DNA of 41,140 bases from Clostridiales bacterium (GTDB lineage: Bacteria > Bacillota > Clostridia > Christensenellales > Aristaeellaceae). Below are positions 22,368-31,474 of this stretch, piece after piece. The translations under genes and the position numbers were made by a program. The stretch is taken from contig JAAYIN010000055.1 of assembly GCA_012523405.1 (NCBI GenBank), forward strand, positions 1 through 41,140, written 5' to 3'. Each line of letters begins with the position of its first letter. Position 1 is the first letter of the stretch. The notes under the pieces are model-generated. The model searched no databases, was not told the origin of the DNA, and worked only from the letters and a program-made list of their open reading frames with translations.

Positions 22368-23933
22368 TCATCTCCCTACTTCTTGTTGGTTATGAATTCG
22401 CTGCCGCCATGGCAACTGTGAATCTTTAAGCAATGCTTGATATCGCTGGCTGAGGAGCTCAGGCACAAAGGCCGTATGCATCAGCAGGTGCTTTTTGGGA
22501 AGCTCATGGAGGGTAAACAGCTCTGGAAAGGTGTCGATCAAACGCTTGAAAAGCATGGATTCGGTGAGCCCTTGATTTTTTTCGGAGTCCTCCAAGGTGA
22601 TGGACTCCGTGAGGGAAACAAGATGCTCAAGCTTGCTGATGGGCATGAGGATGAAGGAGGTATCGGCTGCTCCATGAACCATCGCCATATGTACCTTTTC
22701 GTCCATCAGATGAGTGAAGTCGGGCATTGCATCAGGGCATATGGGGTCCCTGATCAGATCGACATTCGCCCAAGCGACATGCGTGTATTCCTCATGTTTC
22801 TTAGCGGCATTCATCATCAAATGGAACTTGCTGCGCCTCATGTGATCCTCAAGCATCATACCGCGCCTGAGATAAGTCCTTGAAAGAATGGTTTCCCGCG
22901 GGTAGCTGCAAACGTTTGGAAAGATGGACCTGAGGTAGCGCTCCTGACCTCCGCTTGCAAAAAGCAGCAGAGGGAGATGAAGCAGATTCTTCATAAAGCC
23001 AAAGCGCAGCACATAAGCATGAACGGGTTTCTTGGGGTTTGGCAGATCGATGAAGGCCGTGGCGATGAGCGGGGCATGGCTGTCCTCTCGCAGCTTCTGG
23101 GCAAGTAGCTTTGCTTTTTGCGGGATGATCATCGAGCGGGGCAGGAGCTGGGGGTAGGTATCCGCTTTGGTAAACAGCCCCCATGTGGTCTTGACGCCTG
23201 CTGCCTTTTGCTCATAGCGAAATCCTGCCAACTGTTCAAACCTTGCCACCGATGTTCCAGGGAGCGTATGCCCAAGTCCGCGCAGCCGATACGTTGGCTG
23301 TTTTTCAAGCGGCCAAAAGATAGCTTGATCCAGTGCGTAAGGCGTATAGTTACCCAAATAGGCGGCGATGGATAATTCGGACGGCTCCCATGGCACGCGG
23401 TGCACAAAGGATATCTGCCCAAAGAGGAGCGCGGGGTGTATCGCAAGGGTGCTGACGGGTGCAGCGCTGCAAACCAGCGGTAATCCACGCTGAATGAGCA
23501 CGCCGCTTTCATCGAAGTTCTGTGCAAAAGCGGGCAAATACGCCTGCGGGGGGTAGTGCTCATCTTCCGATGAGATGATGCCCGTTAAGATATAGTTTCG
23601 CGCCTTGATCTTTTTATAACGCGATAATAAAATGCGATCCCATTTGGGCGCAAAATGATGCGCCCCGATCAAGAACAGGAAATGTGTTTCGTCAGTGAGC
23701 AAGGGAAGGATGCCTGAAATCCCTTTGCTTTCATCATAAAAAAGTACATCGCCCGCTTGAAATACTTCCGCTTCTCCTGCAATCTCCGCAAATGCATCCT
23801 CAAACTGCTGATCCACTGCAAAGCGCAGGCTAAAGGGCGAGGAGGCATTTGAAAGCGCAGAAAGAACCGCAAGCGCGGCGGTTTCACCGTGCGTAATGCC
23901 TTGCATCATGACCAGAATTCTCGTCATCAGCAT
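22368..23933 (-). CDS. Possible glycosyltransferase-like protein
   Basis: About 521 residues, without signal peptide or membrane helices. The N-terminal part (TRILVMMQGITHGETAALAVLSALSN) has the look of a nucleotide-sugar-binding GT-A start, and HPALLFGQISFVHRVPW near 185 resembles, from memory, GlcNAc-transferase-like proteins of the GT60 type. The C-terminal part (THVAWANVDLIRDPICPD) resembles HtrL/YibB-like proteins, but an expected DxD is replaced by NVD. The assignment is weak. Start candidates are ATGs at 23939, 23933 and 23927, the second with the best distance to AAGGGGG; the frame reaches 24002 but the promoter excludes that. It is divergent from capF-capG, which favours a role in surface glycans. 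Confidence 0.6.
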   Translation of the reverse strand: MLMTRILVMMQGITHGETAALAVLSALSNASSPFSLRFAVDQQFEDAFAEIAGEAEVFQAGDVLFYDESKGISGILPLLTDETHFLFLIGAHHFAPKWDRILLSRYKKIKARNYILTGIISSEDEHYPPQAYLPAFAQNFDESGVLIQRGLPLVCSAAPVSTLAIHPALLFGQISFVHRVPWEPSELSIAAYLGNYTPYALDQAIFWPLEKQPTYRLRGLGHTLPGTSVARFEQLAGFRYEQKAAGVKTTWGLFTKADTYPQLLPRSMIIPQKAKLLAQKLREDSHAPLIATAFIDLPNPKKPVHAYVLRFGFMKNLLHLPLLLFASGGQERYLRSIFPNVCSYPRETILSRTYLRRGMMLEDHMRRSKFHLMMNAAKKHEEYTHVAWANVDLIRDPICPDAMPDFTHLMDEKVHMAMVHGAADTSFILMPISKLEHLVSLTESITLEDSEKNQGLTESMLFKRLIDTFPELFTLHELPKKHLLMHTAFVPELLSQRYQALLKDSQLPWRQRIHNQQEVGR

Positions 23934-23963
23934 ACCCATGCCCCCTTCCGATTTGTTACAACC

Positions 23964-23992
23964 ATTATAGGTTGCCAAACATATACAGTCAA
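23964..23992 (-). promoter_or_regulatory. Promoter of the glycosyltransferase-like gene
   Basis: On the minus strand TTGACT (23987-23992) and TATAAT (23964-23969) are 17 bases apart. Its -35 box is three bases from that of the capF promoter. Confidence 0.72.
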
Positions 23993-23995
23993 GCG

Positions 23996-24024
23996 TTGAC
24001 ACGTCTTTGTGCTTCCTGTATTAT
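23996..24024 (+). promoter_or_regulatory. Promoter of capF-capG
   Basis: A perfect TTGACA (23996-24001) and TATTAT (24019-24024) are 17 bases apart, placed back to back with the minus-strand promoter. Confidence 0.78.
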
Positions 24025-24056
24025 ACATGCATGCCCATTGACAAGGAGGAAGACCC

Positions 24057-25205
24057 TTGAATATTATGATTACAGGTGCGCAGGGATTTATGGGAAGAAA
24101 CCTGCAGCAGTTTTTAAATCAGCGTCCAAATGCCGCTGATGATGTGATTTTTCCCATTGACCTAGCAACCGATGCACAGGAACTTCATGATGCTGCAAAG
24201 CAAGCGGACTTTGTCTTTCATCTGGCAGGGGTCAATCGACCTGAGAACACAGATGATTTTATGCGCGGCAACAGTGACTTCACCAAAGAGCTATTATCGC
24301 TTTTGCAGGCGGCTAAAAAGCCCCCCGTCCTTCTTTCCAGTTCCACTCAAGCAGGACTTCAAAATCCGTATGGCCAGAGCAAGCGTGCGGCGGAGCTAGA
24401 GGTGCGCGAATATGGGGAGCGCTGCGGTACGCCCGTATACATCTACCGCTTGACCAATGCATTTGGCAAGTGGAGCCGCCCCAATTACAATAGCGTTGTT
24501 GCGACCTACTGTTACGCCATCTCGCGCGGCATGCCGATTTCCGTTTCCAATCCGGATGCACCCCTTCATTTCAACTATATTGATGATATCGCGGCGGAGT
24601 TTATTCGTGCGCTTGATGATCAGCCTACAAGGGAAAACGAGTTTTGCGTCGTTTCACCAACGCATGATATCAAGCTTGGCGAACTGGCGGCGCTCATTCG
24701 TTCCTTTGATACAGATCGCAAAGCGCTCAATGTGCCCGATCAGAGCGATCCGTTCACCAAGAAACTATATTCTACCTATCTGAGCTTTCTGCCCCCTGAG
24801 GATTTTGCGAATTCACCCTCCATCCATTCGGATCACCGCGGCTCATTCACAGAGCTTTTTCATATGGGCGAGCGCGGTCAGGTGAGCGTCAATATCTCAA
24901 AGCCCCATATCACAAAGGGCGAGCATTGGCATCACAGCAAGCATGAGAAATTCGTTGTGGTAGTGGGCGAGGGGATTATCCGCTTTCGCAAGATCGGGGA
25001 TACGACCGTGATTAGTTACCGCGTATCAGGCGATGCTCCACAAATCGTGGACATCCCCCCGGGATATACGCATAACATAGAGAACTTGGGCGACTGTGAT
25101 ATGGTGACCATCATGTGGGCAAACGAATGCTTTGACCCATCAAACCCAGACACCATTTATCTGCCCGTTGCTGCGCCCAGCAATCAGCAAAGAAAGGAAA
25201 TATGA
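24057..25205 (+). CDS. capF: CapF-like NADPH-dependent sugar reductase/epimerase
   Basis: A 382-residue bifunctional protein. In Staphylococcus aureus, CapF carries out the second step to UDP-N-acetyl-L-fucosamine. An SDR domain begins ITGAQGFMGRNL (GxxGxxG) and has YGQSKRAAE with the family YxxxK. The C-terminal cupin domain (about 255-375) holds GEHWHHSKHEKFVVVVGEG, whose histidines and glutamate bind zinc, and PPGYTHNIENLG. The start is TTG 24057, with AAGGAGG about eight bases upstream; it keeps the usual short lead to the Rossmann glycine loop. The 2-epimerase gene follows after three bases. CapE, the first enzyme of the route, is not in the window. Confidence 0.9.
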   Translation: MNIMITGAQGFMGRNLQQFLNQRPNAADDVIFPIDLATDAQELHDAAKQADFVFHLAGVNRPENTDDFMRGNSDFTKELLSLLQAAKKPPVLLSSSTQAGLQNPYGQSKRAAELEVREYGERCGTPVYIYRLTNAFGKWSRPNYNSVVATYCYAISRGMPISVSNPDAPLHFNYIDDIAAEFIRALDDQPTRENEFCVVSPTHDIKLGELAALIRSFDTDRKALNVPDQSDPFTKKLYSTYLSFLPPEDFANSPSIHSDHRGSFTELFHMGERGQVSVNISKPHITKGEHWHHSKHEKFVVVVGEGIIRFRKIGDTTVISYRVSGDAPQIVDIPPGYTHNIENLGDCDMVTIMWANECFDPSNPDTIYLPVAAPSNQQRKEI

Positions 25206-25208
25206 TAG

Positions 25209-26336
25209 ATGAATAAACTCAAGCTGATGACCGTCCTTGGCACGCGTCCCGAAATTATCAGGCTGTCCGCCGTGATGCGCTGCGCGGATCGATATTTCAA
25301 TCATATCGTGGTTCATACAGGTCAAAACTATGACCCTACGCTCAATGAAATCTTCTTTCGAGAACTGAACCTGCGTGCGCCTGATCATTATTTGGAAGCG
25401 GTCGGCTCGGATCTTGGCGAAACGATGGGGAATATCATCGCCAAAACCTACAAGCTTATGGCGGAGGAACGCCCTGACGCAGTGCTCATTCTCGGCGATA
25501 CGAACTCAGCGCTTTGCGCGATTTCTGCCAAGCGCCTCAAAATTCCAATCTTCCATATGGAAGCGGGCAATCGCTGCTGGGACTGGAATGTGAGCGAGAT
25601 GATCAACCGCAAAATCGTCGACCATATTTCCGATATCAACATGCCCTATACTGAAAACAGCCGCCGCTATTTACTCAGCGAAGGCATTGACGGCAAGACG
25701 ATCTTTGTGACGGGCTCGCCCATGCGCGAGGTGCTCGATGGGGCGATGGAAAGCATCGACAAGTCCGATGTGCTTGACCGCCTAGGGCTGGAAGAGGGGA
25801 AGTACATCCTTGTATCGGCGCATCGCGAGGAAAATATCGACCTTGAAGAAAATTTCCTCTCCTTAATGCAGGCGATCAACCACATGGCGGAAACCTATCA
25901 GGTGCCTGTGATTTACAGCACCCATCCCAGAAGCATGAAGTTCATCAAGGAGCGCGATTTCCAATTTCATCCGTTGGTCAGAAGCCTAAAGCCTTTCGGA
26001 TTCTGTGATTATAACAAGCTGCAAAAAAGCAGCCTTGTGGTTTTGAGCGACAGCGGTACGCTGAGTGAGGAAAGCGCGATGCTCGGGTTTTGCGGGGTGT
26101 TGATTCGTACATCAACTGAACGCCCTGAGGTTTTGGACAAGGGCACGGTCGTGATCGGCGGCATTACCAAAAAGAGCGTAGCGCAGGCGACAGAGCTAGC
26201 CATCTCCATGCAAAGGGCGGGCGAGAAGCGCGCGATGCCTGCGGATTATGAGGACACCAATGTCAGCGTAAAGGCTGTGAAGCTCATTCAAAGCTATACG
26301 CCCATTGTGAATCAAACCGTATGGCTGAAACGTTAA
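25209..26336 (+). CDS. capG: CapG/WecB-type UDP-sugar 2-epimerase
   Basis: A 375-residue non-hydrolysing UDP-GlcNAc 2-epimerase-family protein with two Rossmann-like domains. The motifs are GTRPEIIRLS (about 11-20), HTGQNYD, ILGDTNS, HMEAGNRCWDWNVSEMINR, VTGSPMRE, SAHREENID and LSDSGTLSEESA. The form EAGNRC and the partner capF point to the CapG branch, which makes UDP-N-acetyl-L-fucosamine, rather than to WecB, which makes UDP-ManNAc. AAAGGAAA precedes ATG 25209. No terminator is visible directly after it before the next promoter. Confidence 0.9.
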   Translation: MNKLKLMTVLGTRPEIIRLSAVMRCADRYFNHIVVHTGQNYDPTLNEIFFRELNLRAPDHYLEAVGSDLGETMGNIIAKTYKLMAEERPDAVLILGDTNSALCAISAKRLKIPIFHMEAGNRCWDWNVSEMINRKIVDHISDINMPYTENSRRYLLSEGIDGKTIFVTGSPMREVLDGAMESIDKSDVLDRLGLEEGKYILVSAHREENIDLEENFLSLMQAINHMAETYQVPVIYSTHPRSMKFIKERDFQFHPLVRSLKPFGFCDYNKLQKSSLVVLSDSGTLSEESAMLGFCGVLIRTSTERPEVLDKGTVVIGGITKKSVAQATELAISMQRAGEKRAMPADYEDTNVSVKAVKLIQSYTPIVNQTVWLKR

Positions 26337-26416
26337 CTGCTATGATGGAAATTGGATAACCCGATACGCGTTTTTGACATTTGAACCATTGGTTTCGGGT
26401 TTACCTGCTTTTACCC

Positions 26417-26445
26417 ATGACAAAAATACGCAAATAAGCTATACT
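26417..26445 (+). promoter_or_regulatory. Candidate promoter of the first secreted paralog
   Basis: ATGACA (26417-26422) and TATACT (26440-26445) are 17 bases apart, about 50 bases before ATG 26497. Confidence 0.5.
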
Positions 26446-26496
26446 AAAGGTGTTCGAATAAATAATCTTTAATATATTACACAAGGGGGCTATTCT

Positions 26497-27873
26497 ATGA
26501 TTAAGAAACTATTGACCACGTTCCTATGCTTGCTACTCGCTTTGGCATTGCCTATCGCATCGCTTGCAGAGGCAAATCTGTATACGGTAACCATTACCCC
26601 TGGCAAAGACATGGCTAGCACAATGGAAGGCTTTGAAGAGCTTTTTGATGTGCTTGCGATCAAGGTTCTTGCAAGTGAAGAGGGCGATGCAGGTGCACTG
26701 GTGCTCTCACTTCAGGGTACAGATGTAGCGAGCATTGCGCTTCGCCCGGATGACGAGGGTCTGTTTGTGCAGACTGATGCGGTTTCCAGTGATGTGATGT
26801 ACTTTTCATGGTTGGATGTCATTGACTTTTTAGCGGCAAATACCGAAGAGTCCGATGACGCAACCGCCATGTATGCAATGCTTCGCGAGGCATTGGAAAC
26901 AGGCACCACAGGCACTTCGCCTGCCATGTTCTCTGAGTTTGAAGAGCAGATCACTGCGGCTGCTGAAGCGGTGGCGGAGGACGAGGAGCTCATCAATCTG
27001 ATTATGGAATTGATGGAATCTGCCAAGGTGAGCGAAGGTACATTCACTGATGTGCTGCATGACGCTGCGGACCAAAAGGTCGAATTGACGGTCACATCAG
27101 AGTTCTATGTCAAGCTGGTGCAGACCACAACATTCAAGACACTCATCAAATCCTTCTTGAGCATGGACGATGATAATACGACGGAAGCCAAGCTTAATGC
27201 AGAAGTGGAAGAAGCAGTGGAAGAACTCAAAGAAATCTATGCGAGTTCTGATGTCAAGGTGGACATGGTGATCTTGACCGCAGGCGAAGATCTTGTCTCC
27301 ATGAGTGTTCCTTTCTCAATGAACTACACCGAAAAAGACGACGATGACACAATGAAAATGGATATGAATGTGATCTACAACCGCCTGACAAGTGATGACG
27401 GCGTGGCATATACTGTTGATGTTACAGCAGACGGCGATGATGACGGCGAAAAGCTTTCCATGCAAATGGAGATGGACGCATTCGTTCACAGCGATGAATC
27501 CGTAACAGCAACCATCAGCATGCTGGATGAAGATGGCACCCAAATCACATTTGATTACAAAAGCAGCGCCGTAGCTGATGTCAAGACGCAGACCATTACG
27601 ATGTACATCCGCGAAGGTGCGGTGTCCATCATTGCGCCTGCTGCTTCCGATAGTTCGCTGATGACGATTCAGCTAACCAGCGAAAAAGCCGATGACTCAA
27701 TGCTAGATGCAGTCAAGAATGCAACGATTAGTTCTTCCACCCAGCTGCTCAAGTTCTCAGACACTGAGATGGCTGCGTTCATGGAAGCAGCTCAGACAAA
27801 CCTGACGCAATGCATGATGAATGTCCTAGGCAATCTGCCCGCAAACGTACTTCAAATGTTCATGGCAGAATAA
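26497..27873 (+). CDS. Secreted hypothetical protein, paralog 1
   Basis: A 458-residue acidic protein with a Sec signal peptide (MIKKLLTTFLCLLLAL, cleavage near ASLA-E). After cleavage it begins YTVTITPGKDM, and the whole mature chain is shared in outline with the next gene: the TITPG start, a segment ending in IALRPDDEGLFVQTDA, a helical middle part rich in Asp and Glu, and a beta-rich end. No lipobox cysteine, membrane helix or catalytic motif is visible. AAGGGGG precedes the ATG. It has its own promoter and a strong terminator. I do not recognise the family; an extracytoplasmic binding or structural role is a guess. Confidence 0.8.
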   Translation: MIKKLLTTFLCLLLALALPIASLAEANLYTVTITPGKDMASTMEGFEELFDVLAIKVLASEEGDAGALVLSLQGTDVASIALRPDDEGLFVQTDAVSSDVMYFSWLDVIDFLAANTEESDDATAMYAMLREALETGTTGTSPAMFSEFEEQITAAAEAVAEDEELINLIMELMESAKVSEGTFTDVLHDAADQKVELTVTSEFYVKLVQTTTFKTLIKSFLSMDDDNTTEAKLNAEVEEAVEELKEIYASSDVKVDMVILTAGEDLVSMSVPFSMNYTEKDDDDTMKMDMNVIYNRLTSDDGVAYTVDVTADGDDDGEKLSMQMEMDAFVHSDESVTATISMLDEDGTQITFDYKSSAVADVKTQTITMYIREGAVSIIAPAASDSSLMTIQLTSEKADDSMLDAVKNATISSSTQLLKFSDTEMAAFMEAAQTNLTQCMMNVLGNLPANVLQMFMAE

Positions 27874-27893
27874 TTGAATTGATAACAAACAAG

Positions 27894-27926
27894 GGCTGCT
27901 GCACGATGATGTGCAGCAGCCTTTTT
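27894..27926 (+). terminator. Terminator of paralog 1
   Basis: A perfect 11-bp stem ggctgctgcac / gtgcagcagcc with loop gatgat and five T residues. The 28 bases of stem and loop recur identically after paralog 2. Confidence 0.92.
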
Positions 27927-27988
27927 GCTATGAAAGAACGCACCAGTAGAATAAACGTCATGTATTCAAATGTTTTTTCTCTCATACA

Positions 27989-28017
27989 TTGGCAAAAAGT
28001 AAAGCATGTATTATACT
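27989..28017 (+). promoter_or_regulatory. Promoter of paralog 2
   Basis: TTGGCA (27989-27994) and TATACT (28012-28017) are 17 bases apart, about 50 bases before ATG 28069. Confidence 0.6.
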
Positions 28018-28068
28018 CTATCTATCACCTGATAAAACTGAATACATTTGTTCATAGGAGGATATGGT

Positions 28069-29460
28069 ATGATACGAAAAATGTTGACGTCATTTCTCTG
28101 CTTGCTGCTCGCGCTAATGATGCCGATGGCTTCCCTTGCAGAGCCGATGCAGTACTCTCTGACCATCACGCCGGGTGCGGAACTGGTTCCCTATCTGGAA
28201 GGGATGGAAACAGTCCTTGATGCACTCACTTTGACCTTTCTTTCAGACGCGGAAAATGCCTGCGGTGCAATCCAGATATCGCTTGACGGGGCAGACGTGC
28301 TGAGCATTGCTGCGCGTCCGGACAGTACCGGTCTGTTCGTTCACACGGACGCAATCAATGACAGCGCAATGTTTGTGACGTGGGAGGATGCCCTCACATT
28401 CATTGAGGATAGCATGCCTAGATCATACGAAATGTCGTTGGCATTTATAGAGATTAAAAAACTTCTCAATGCTGTAAGAACAGAAACGATGGATGTGCTC
28501 ACGGCGGATCTGTTTAAGAGATTATCATTGCAAGCCAAAACCATTAAGCAGACGATAGCCGACGATGCGGCATTGAAGGAAATACTTGCCCGAATGTATC
28601 AAGATGAACCCGTTGCGCAGGGGCTTGATACGGAATCGTACAGGGATGCTGCTAATACGGTAATCACATTGAATATCACGACTGAAGATTGCTTGGCACT
28701 TGTGCAGACAGAGACGTTCAATGCGCTTATTACGGCTGCATTGTCCGAGCATATTACAGGCGCAGCCTTGGAAAAGTCAGTGTATTATATCATATCAGAT
28801 GTGGAAACACTGCTGAAAACGCTGCTGATAGATGTGAAGGTCAAGCTGCTAGCCGCCAATCAACTGGTTGTCCAGATGGATATCAGCGCATCGATTTCTG
28901 ACATCTACGGCTCTATTGTTGAGTTTGATGGTAACTATTACCGATATACTTCGGCGGATGGTGTTGATCATAGAGGAACCTTTGATATGAATACCGGCGG
29001 ATACATATACATTCCAGACATTCAGATGGCATTTGACATCACGGATGCGGGCAATGATGTCCTAGATGGCGTGTGCTATGGGGCCTGTGATGGCACTCAG
29101 CTGTCCGTTCGATTTGGCAAGGCACATACAGCAGAAGAGAAAAATTATGCGCTGGATGTCTACGTTCGCGACCGCGTGACGGTGCTCAGTGCGCTATATG
29201 ATTTCGAAACGCCTGTGCTCAGCCTTGATCTGGCGGGTAAGGCAGGAGAAACGACCGTTTTTGACACGGTACAGAAAGCGACAGGTAAAAACTCCGTTCA
29301 GGTGTTGAGACTCTCTACGATGGCTTTGGAGGAATTCACAGTAGAGGCTATTGTGAATGCGGTTCATACGGCGCTTGTCGCTGCATCCTATCTCCCCAAT
29401 GATATCCTAGGGATCATTATCAAAGAGGTAGTGCGCCAAAATCCCTATTTATTCTACTAA
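28069..29460 (+). CDS. Secreted hypothetical protein, paralog 2
   Basis: A 463-residue protein with the same signal peptide type as its upstream neighbour (MIRKMLTSFLCLLLAL, ASLA-E) and the same opening of the mature chain (YSLTITPGAEL). Shared blocks include IAARPDSTGLFVHTDA near residue 85 and YRYTSADGVD in the C-terminal part, against YNRLTSDDGVA in paralog 1. The start is ATG 28069, seven bases after AGGAGG; an in-frame ATG at 28048 lies upstream of that site. This is clearly a tandem duplication followed by strong divergence. Each copy kept its own promoter and a matching terminator. The function is unknown. Confidence 0.8.
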   Translation: MIRKMLTSFLCLLLALMMPMASLAEPMQYSLTITPGAELVPYLEGMETVLDALTLTFLSDAENACGAIQISLDGADVLSIAARPDSTGLFVHTDAINDSAMFVTWEDALTFIEDSMPRSYEMSLAFIEIKKLLNAVRTETMDVLTADLFKRLSLQAKTIKQTIADDAALKEILARMYQDEPVAQGLDTESYRDAANTVITLNITTEDCLALVQTETFNALITAALSEHITGAALEKSVYYIISDVETLLKTLLIDVKVKLLAANQLVVQMDISASISDIYGSIVEFDGNYYRYTSADGVDHRGTFDMNTGGYIYIPDIQMAFDITDAGNDVLDGVCYGACDGTQLSVRFGKAHTAEEKNYALDVYVRDRVTVLSALYDFETPVLSLDLAGKAGETTVFDTVQKATGKNSVQVLRLSTMALEEFTVEAIVNAVHTALVAASYLPNDILGIIIKEVVRQNPYLFY

Positions 29461-29462
29461 TC

Positions 29463-29498
29463 AAAAAGGCTGCTGCACGATGATGTGCAGCAGCCTTT
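29463..29498. terminator. Bidirectional terminator after paralog 2
   Basis: The same 28-base stem-loop as at 27894-27921, here with T residues on both strands. It separates paralog 2 from the convergent membrane-protein gene. Confidence 0.9.
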
Positions 29499-29509
29499 GT
29501 ATATGATCC

Positions 29510-31048
29510 TTATTTCTTTTTGAGCAGCGCTTGAAGTTGCGTGCTGAGCTGATGAGCACCCGTTGCCGCCATGATGGCGTAAAGCGGCGCGAAGAGGAAT
29601 AGATAACGCGGCCATACCTCAAAGAGCAGCTGATAGAGCGTGAGCCCCAGCAGCGCAAGCGTGATGATGGGAATGATGGGGTGATGTTTTTTGCACGCAA
29701 TTGCGCAGTATGCGCATAGCATGAGAAGCATCAGCCATATGGCTTGTTCAAACGTTGAATACATGGCGTTTAGCGGTCTGTTTGTATGAAAGATGGAGCG
29801 CAGAAACAATGAAAGCGAATCGGTTCGGTGAGGCGTTTGCATAGCTAGCAGGCTCGTGTTAGCACCAAATGTACCGTCGCCGTAGGATTTGTAGGCTTTG
29901 GCAGCGAAGAAATGGATGTTTTCTGCAAAAGAACGAGATGTGAACCGCGACCATGCTTCGCTTAGGTTTGCCGCTTGGCTTTCCTTGAGCGAGCCAAAGG
30001 AAGAAGTAAATACGACATCATCGGGCGAGTGTCCGCCCATGGTGTCGCCGTTCATCCCCAGCATCAGGTAATGGGTGGTGCTCAGCTGACCTTGGGGCAC
30101 AGCCGAACCGGCAAGGTACGCGGTTGATTGGTTTTGCCAAATCTGCGCAGGAATGATGCCGATAACAATCGCTATCAGCACGATGAGCCCGCGCTTCCAC
30201 TGCTCCTTTTCCCTGAGATGCGCAAGTGCACCGATGGCTTTGATAATCAGCAGCGCGATAAAGAAGACGGCAAGGGAAGGCTTAAGGCTTGCGCCAAAGA
30301 AGCAGGTAAATGTCATCAGCGCCCATTTGGGAAACGACTTTAATTCGCTTAGGCAGAGGTAGAGCGTAAGTGCAGTGAAAAACAGGCTGTAAATATCGGT
30401 GTAGGGAATGGTCATAAACATATGAATGCCGATCCAAAGGGAGAGGATCAAGACAAAGCTCCAAAACTGGCGGCGGTTGCGGGTGATCTTGCGAAGGCAA
30501 AGCGCGCATAGCAGGATGGTGAGATTGAGCATCAAAGCGCCAAGATAGGGCAATATGGCATAGGGAACAGCAAGCCCGAGCTTTACGCCGATGGCAAGCG
30601 GGATGGATAGAAAAACCGTGATAGGCGCATTGTTTGGGCAAAGCTGATAGTATTCTGTCATCGCCTGCGTTAAGCCTTGACCGCTGGCAAGCTCCTGCGC
30701 TGATGTATAGACCATGGCGATATCCCATCCGGGATAAAACCAGATCGCGCGGGCGGCGATCAGCTGGACACCGAGGAGTACAATCTGGAAACCTGCCAGC
30801 ACCCACATGTCCTTGCGGTTTATGTTGCTGCCGTTTCCGCTTGCTATAAACCAGACCCATAGCGCAGCACCAAGAAGCGATATGGGGAGGAGAATGGTAT
30901 TGGATAGAAGGCTGCCGTTTTGATAATAGGATTCAAAGGTCCCTTGAAAAAAAACGAGAATGCATAGGATAACAACAAAAAAAGCCCCAGCCATCAGCAT
31001 GATTGCACGAGGAAGGGCTTGCAGAAAGCGGTTGGTTCTTGTATTCAT
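29510..31048 (-). CDS. Polytopic membrane protein, glycosyltransferase-39-like
   Basis: A 512-residue protein with about ten or eleven hydrophobic helices. After the first two helices comes an extracytoplasmic loop, IWFYPGWDIAMVYTSAQELASGQGL, whose aspartate sits where GT-C enzymes of the ArnT/PMT type carry their catalytic acidic residue. NNAPITVFLSIPLAIGV and SLKPSLAVFF are also in the style of that group. This suggests a lipid-linked sugar transferase of the cell surface; the acceptor is unknown. The frame runs on to 31138, but that extension would enter rnpB; GGAG seven bases before ATG 31048 fixes the start. Confidence 0.7.
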   Translation of the reverse strand: MNTRTNRFLQALPRAIMLMAGAFFVVILCILVFFQGTFESYYQNGSLLSNTILLPISLLGAALWVWFIASGNGSNINRKDMWVLAGFQIVLLGVQLIAARAIWFYPGWDIAMVYTSAQELASGQGLTQAMTEYYQLCPNNAPITVFLSIPLAIGVKLGLAVPYAILPYLGALMLNLTILLCALCLRKITRNRRQFWSFVLILSLWIGIHMFMTIPYTDIYSLFFTALTLYLCLSELKSFPKWALMTFTCFFGASLKPSLAVFFIALLIIKAIGALAHLREKEQWKRGLIVLIAIVIGIIPAQIWQNQSTAYLAGSAVPQGQLSTTHYLMLGMNGDTMGGHSPDDVVFTSSFGSLKESQAANLSEAWSRFTSRSFAENIHFFAAKAYKSYGDGTFGANTSLLAMQTPHRTDSLSLFLRSIFHTNRPLNAMYSTFEQAIWLMLLMLCAYCAIACKKHHPIIPIITLALLGLTLYQLLFEVWPRYLFLFAPLYAIMAATGAHQLSTQLQALLKKK

Positions 31049-31093
31049 GATATTGCTCCATATATATAAGGTCGTTTGGTAGGTGAAATAAAT

Positions 31094-31436
31094 GCTATCG
31101 GTGCGGTCGTAAGCCGAGTTCTGTCGTTGGACGATCATCTATCTGGTCCGTATGTTGCCACACGGCTCAAGCGATCTCTTTAGAAACACGACGAGCAGCC
31201 GTATTGTTTCTGATCGGATCTTGCATCGGATGGGGTTTGCAGCACGCGCCTGTTACCAAGCGCATGGGTGAGCTCTTACCTCGCCTTTCCAGCCTTACCA
31301 TGGTTGCCCATGGCGGTATATCTCTGTTGCACTCTCCTTGAAGTTGCCTCCACCGGTCGTTAACCGGCATCCTGCTCTGCGATGCTCGGACTTTCCTCAT
31401 GGCCTATGCCACGCGATCGTCTGGCCGCCCGATAGC
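31094..31436 (-). ncRNA. rnpB: RNase P RNA
   Basis: The catalytic RNA of ribonuclease P, which cuts 5' leaders from pre-tRNA. On the minus strand the conserved GAGGAAAGTCCGAGC lies near the 5' end and ACAGAACTCGGCTTACGACC near the 3' end, the two parts that form the P4 core. The terminal P1 helix is visible: gctatcgggcgg at the 5' end pairs with ccgcaccgatagc at the 3' end with one bulge, which sets the boundaries. A promoter seven bases upstream of the 5' end agrees. The helix set looks like the ancestral A type. Confidence 0.95.
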
Positions 31437-31442
31437 TAAAAC

Positions 31443-31471
31443 AGCGTATCACGAACAATAAGCGTTGTCAA
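31443..31471 (-). promoter_or_regulatory. Promoter of rnpB
   Basis: On the minus strand a perfect TTGACA (31466-31471) and TACGCT (31443-31448) are 17 bases apart. The expected start of transcription falls on the mapped 5' end of the RNA. Confidence 0.8.
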
Positions 31472-31474
31472 GCC

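Noticed and set aside
26336-26497. TTGACA-like hexamer in ttttgacatttg near 26372 as promoter
   Set aside because: No acceptable -10 box at 16-18 bases; the pair at 26417-26445 fits better.
31049-31138. N-terminal extension of the membrane-protein gene on the minus strand
   Set aside because: It enters the RNase P RNA gene, whose 3' end is at 31094, and a proper ribosome-binding site stands before ATG 31048.
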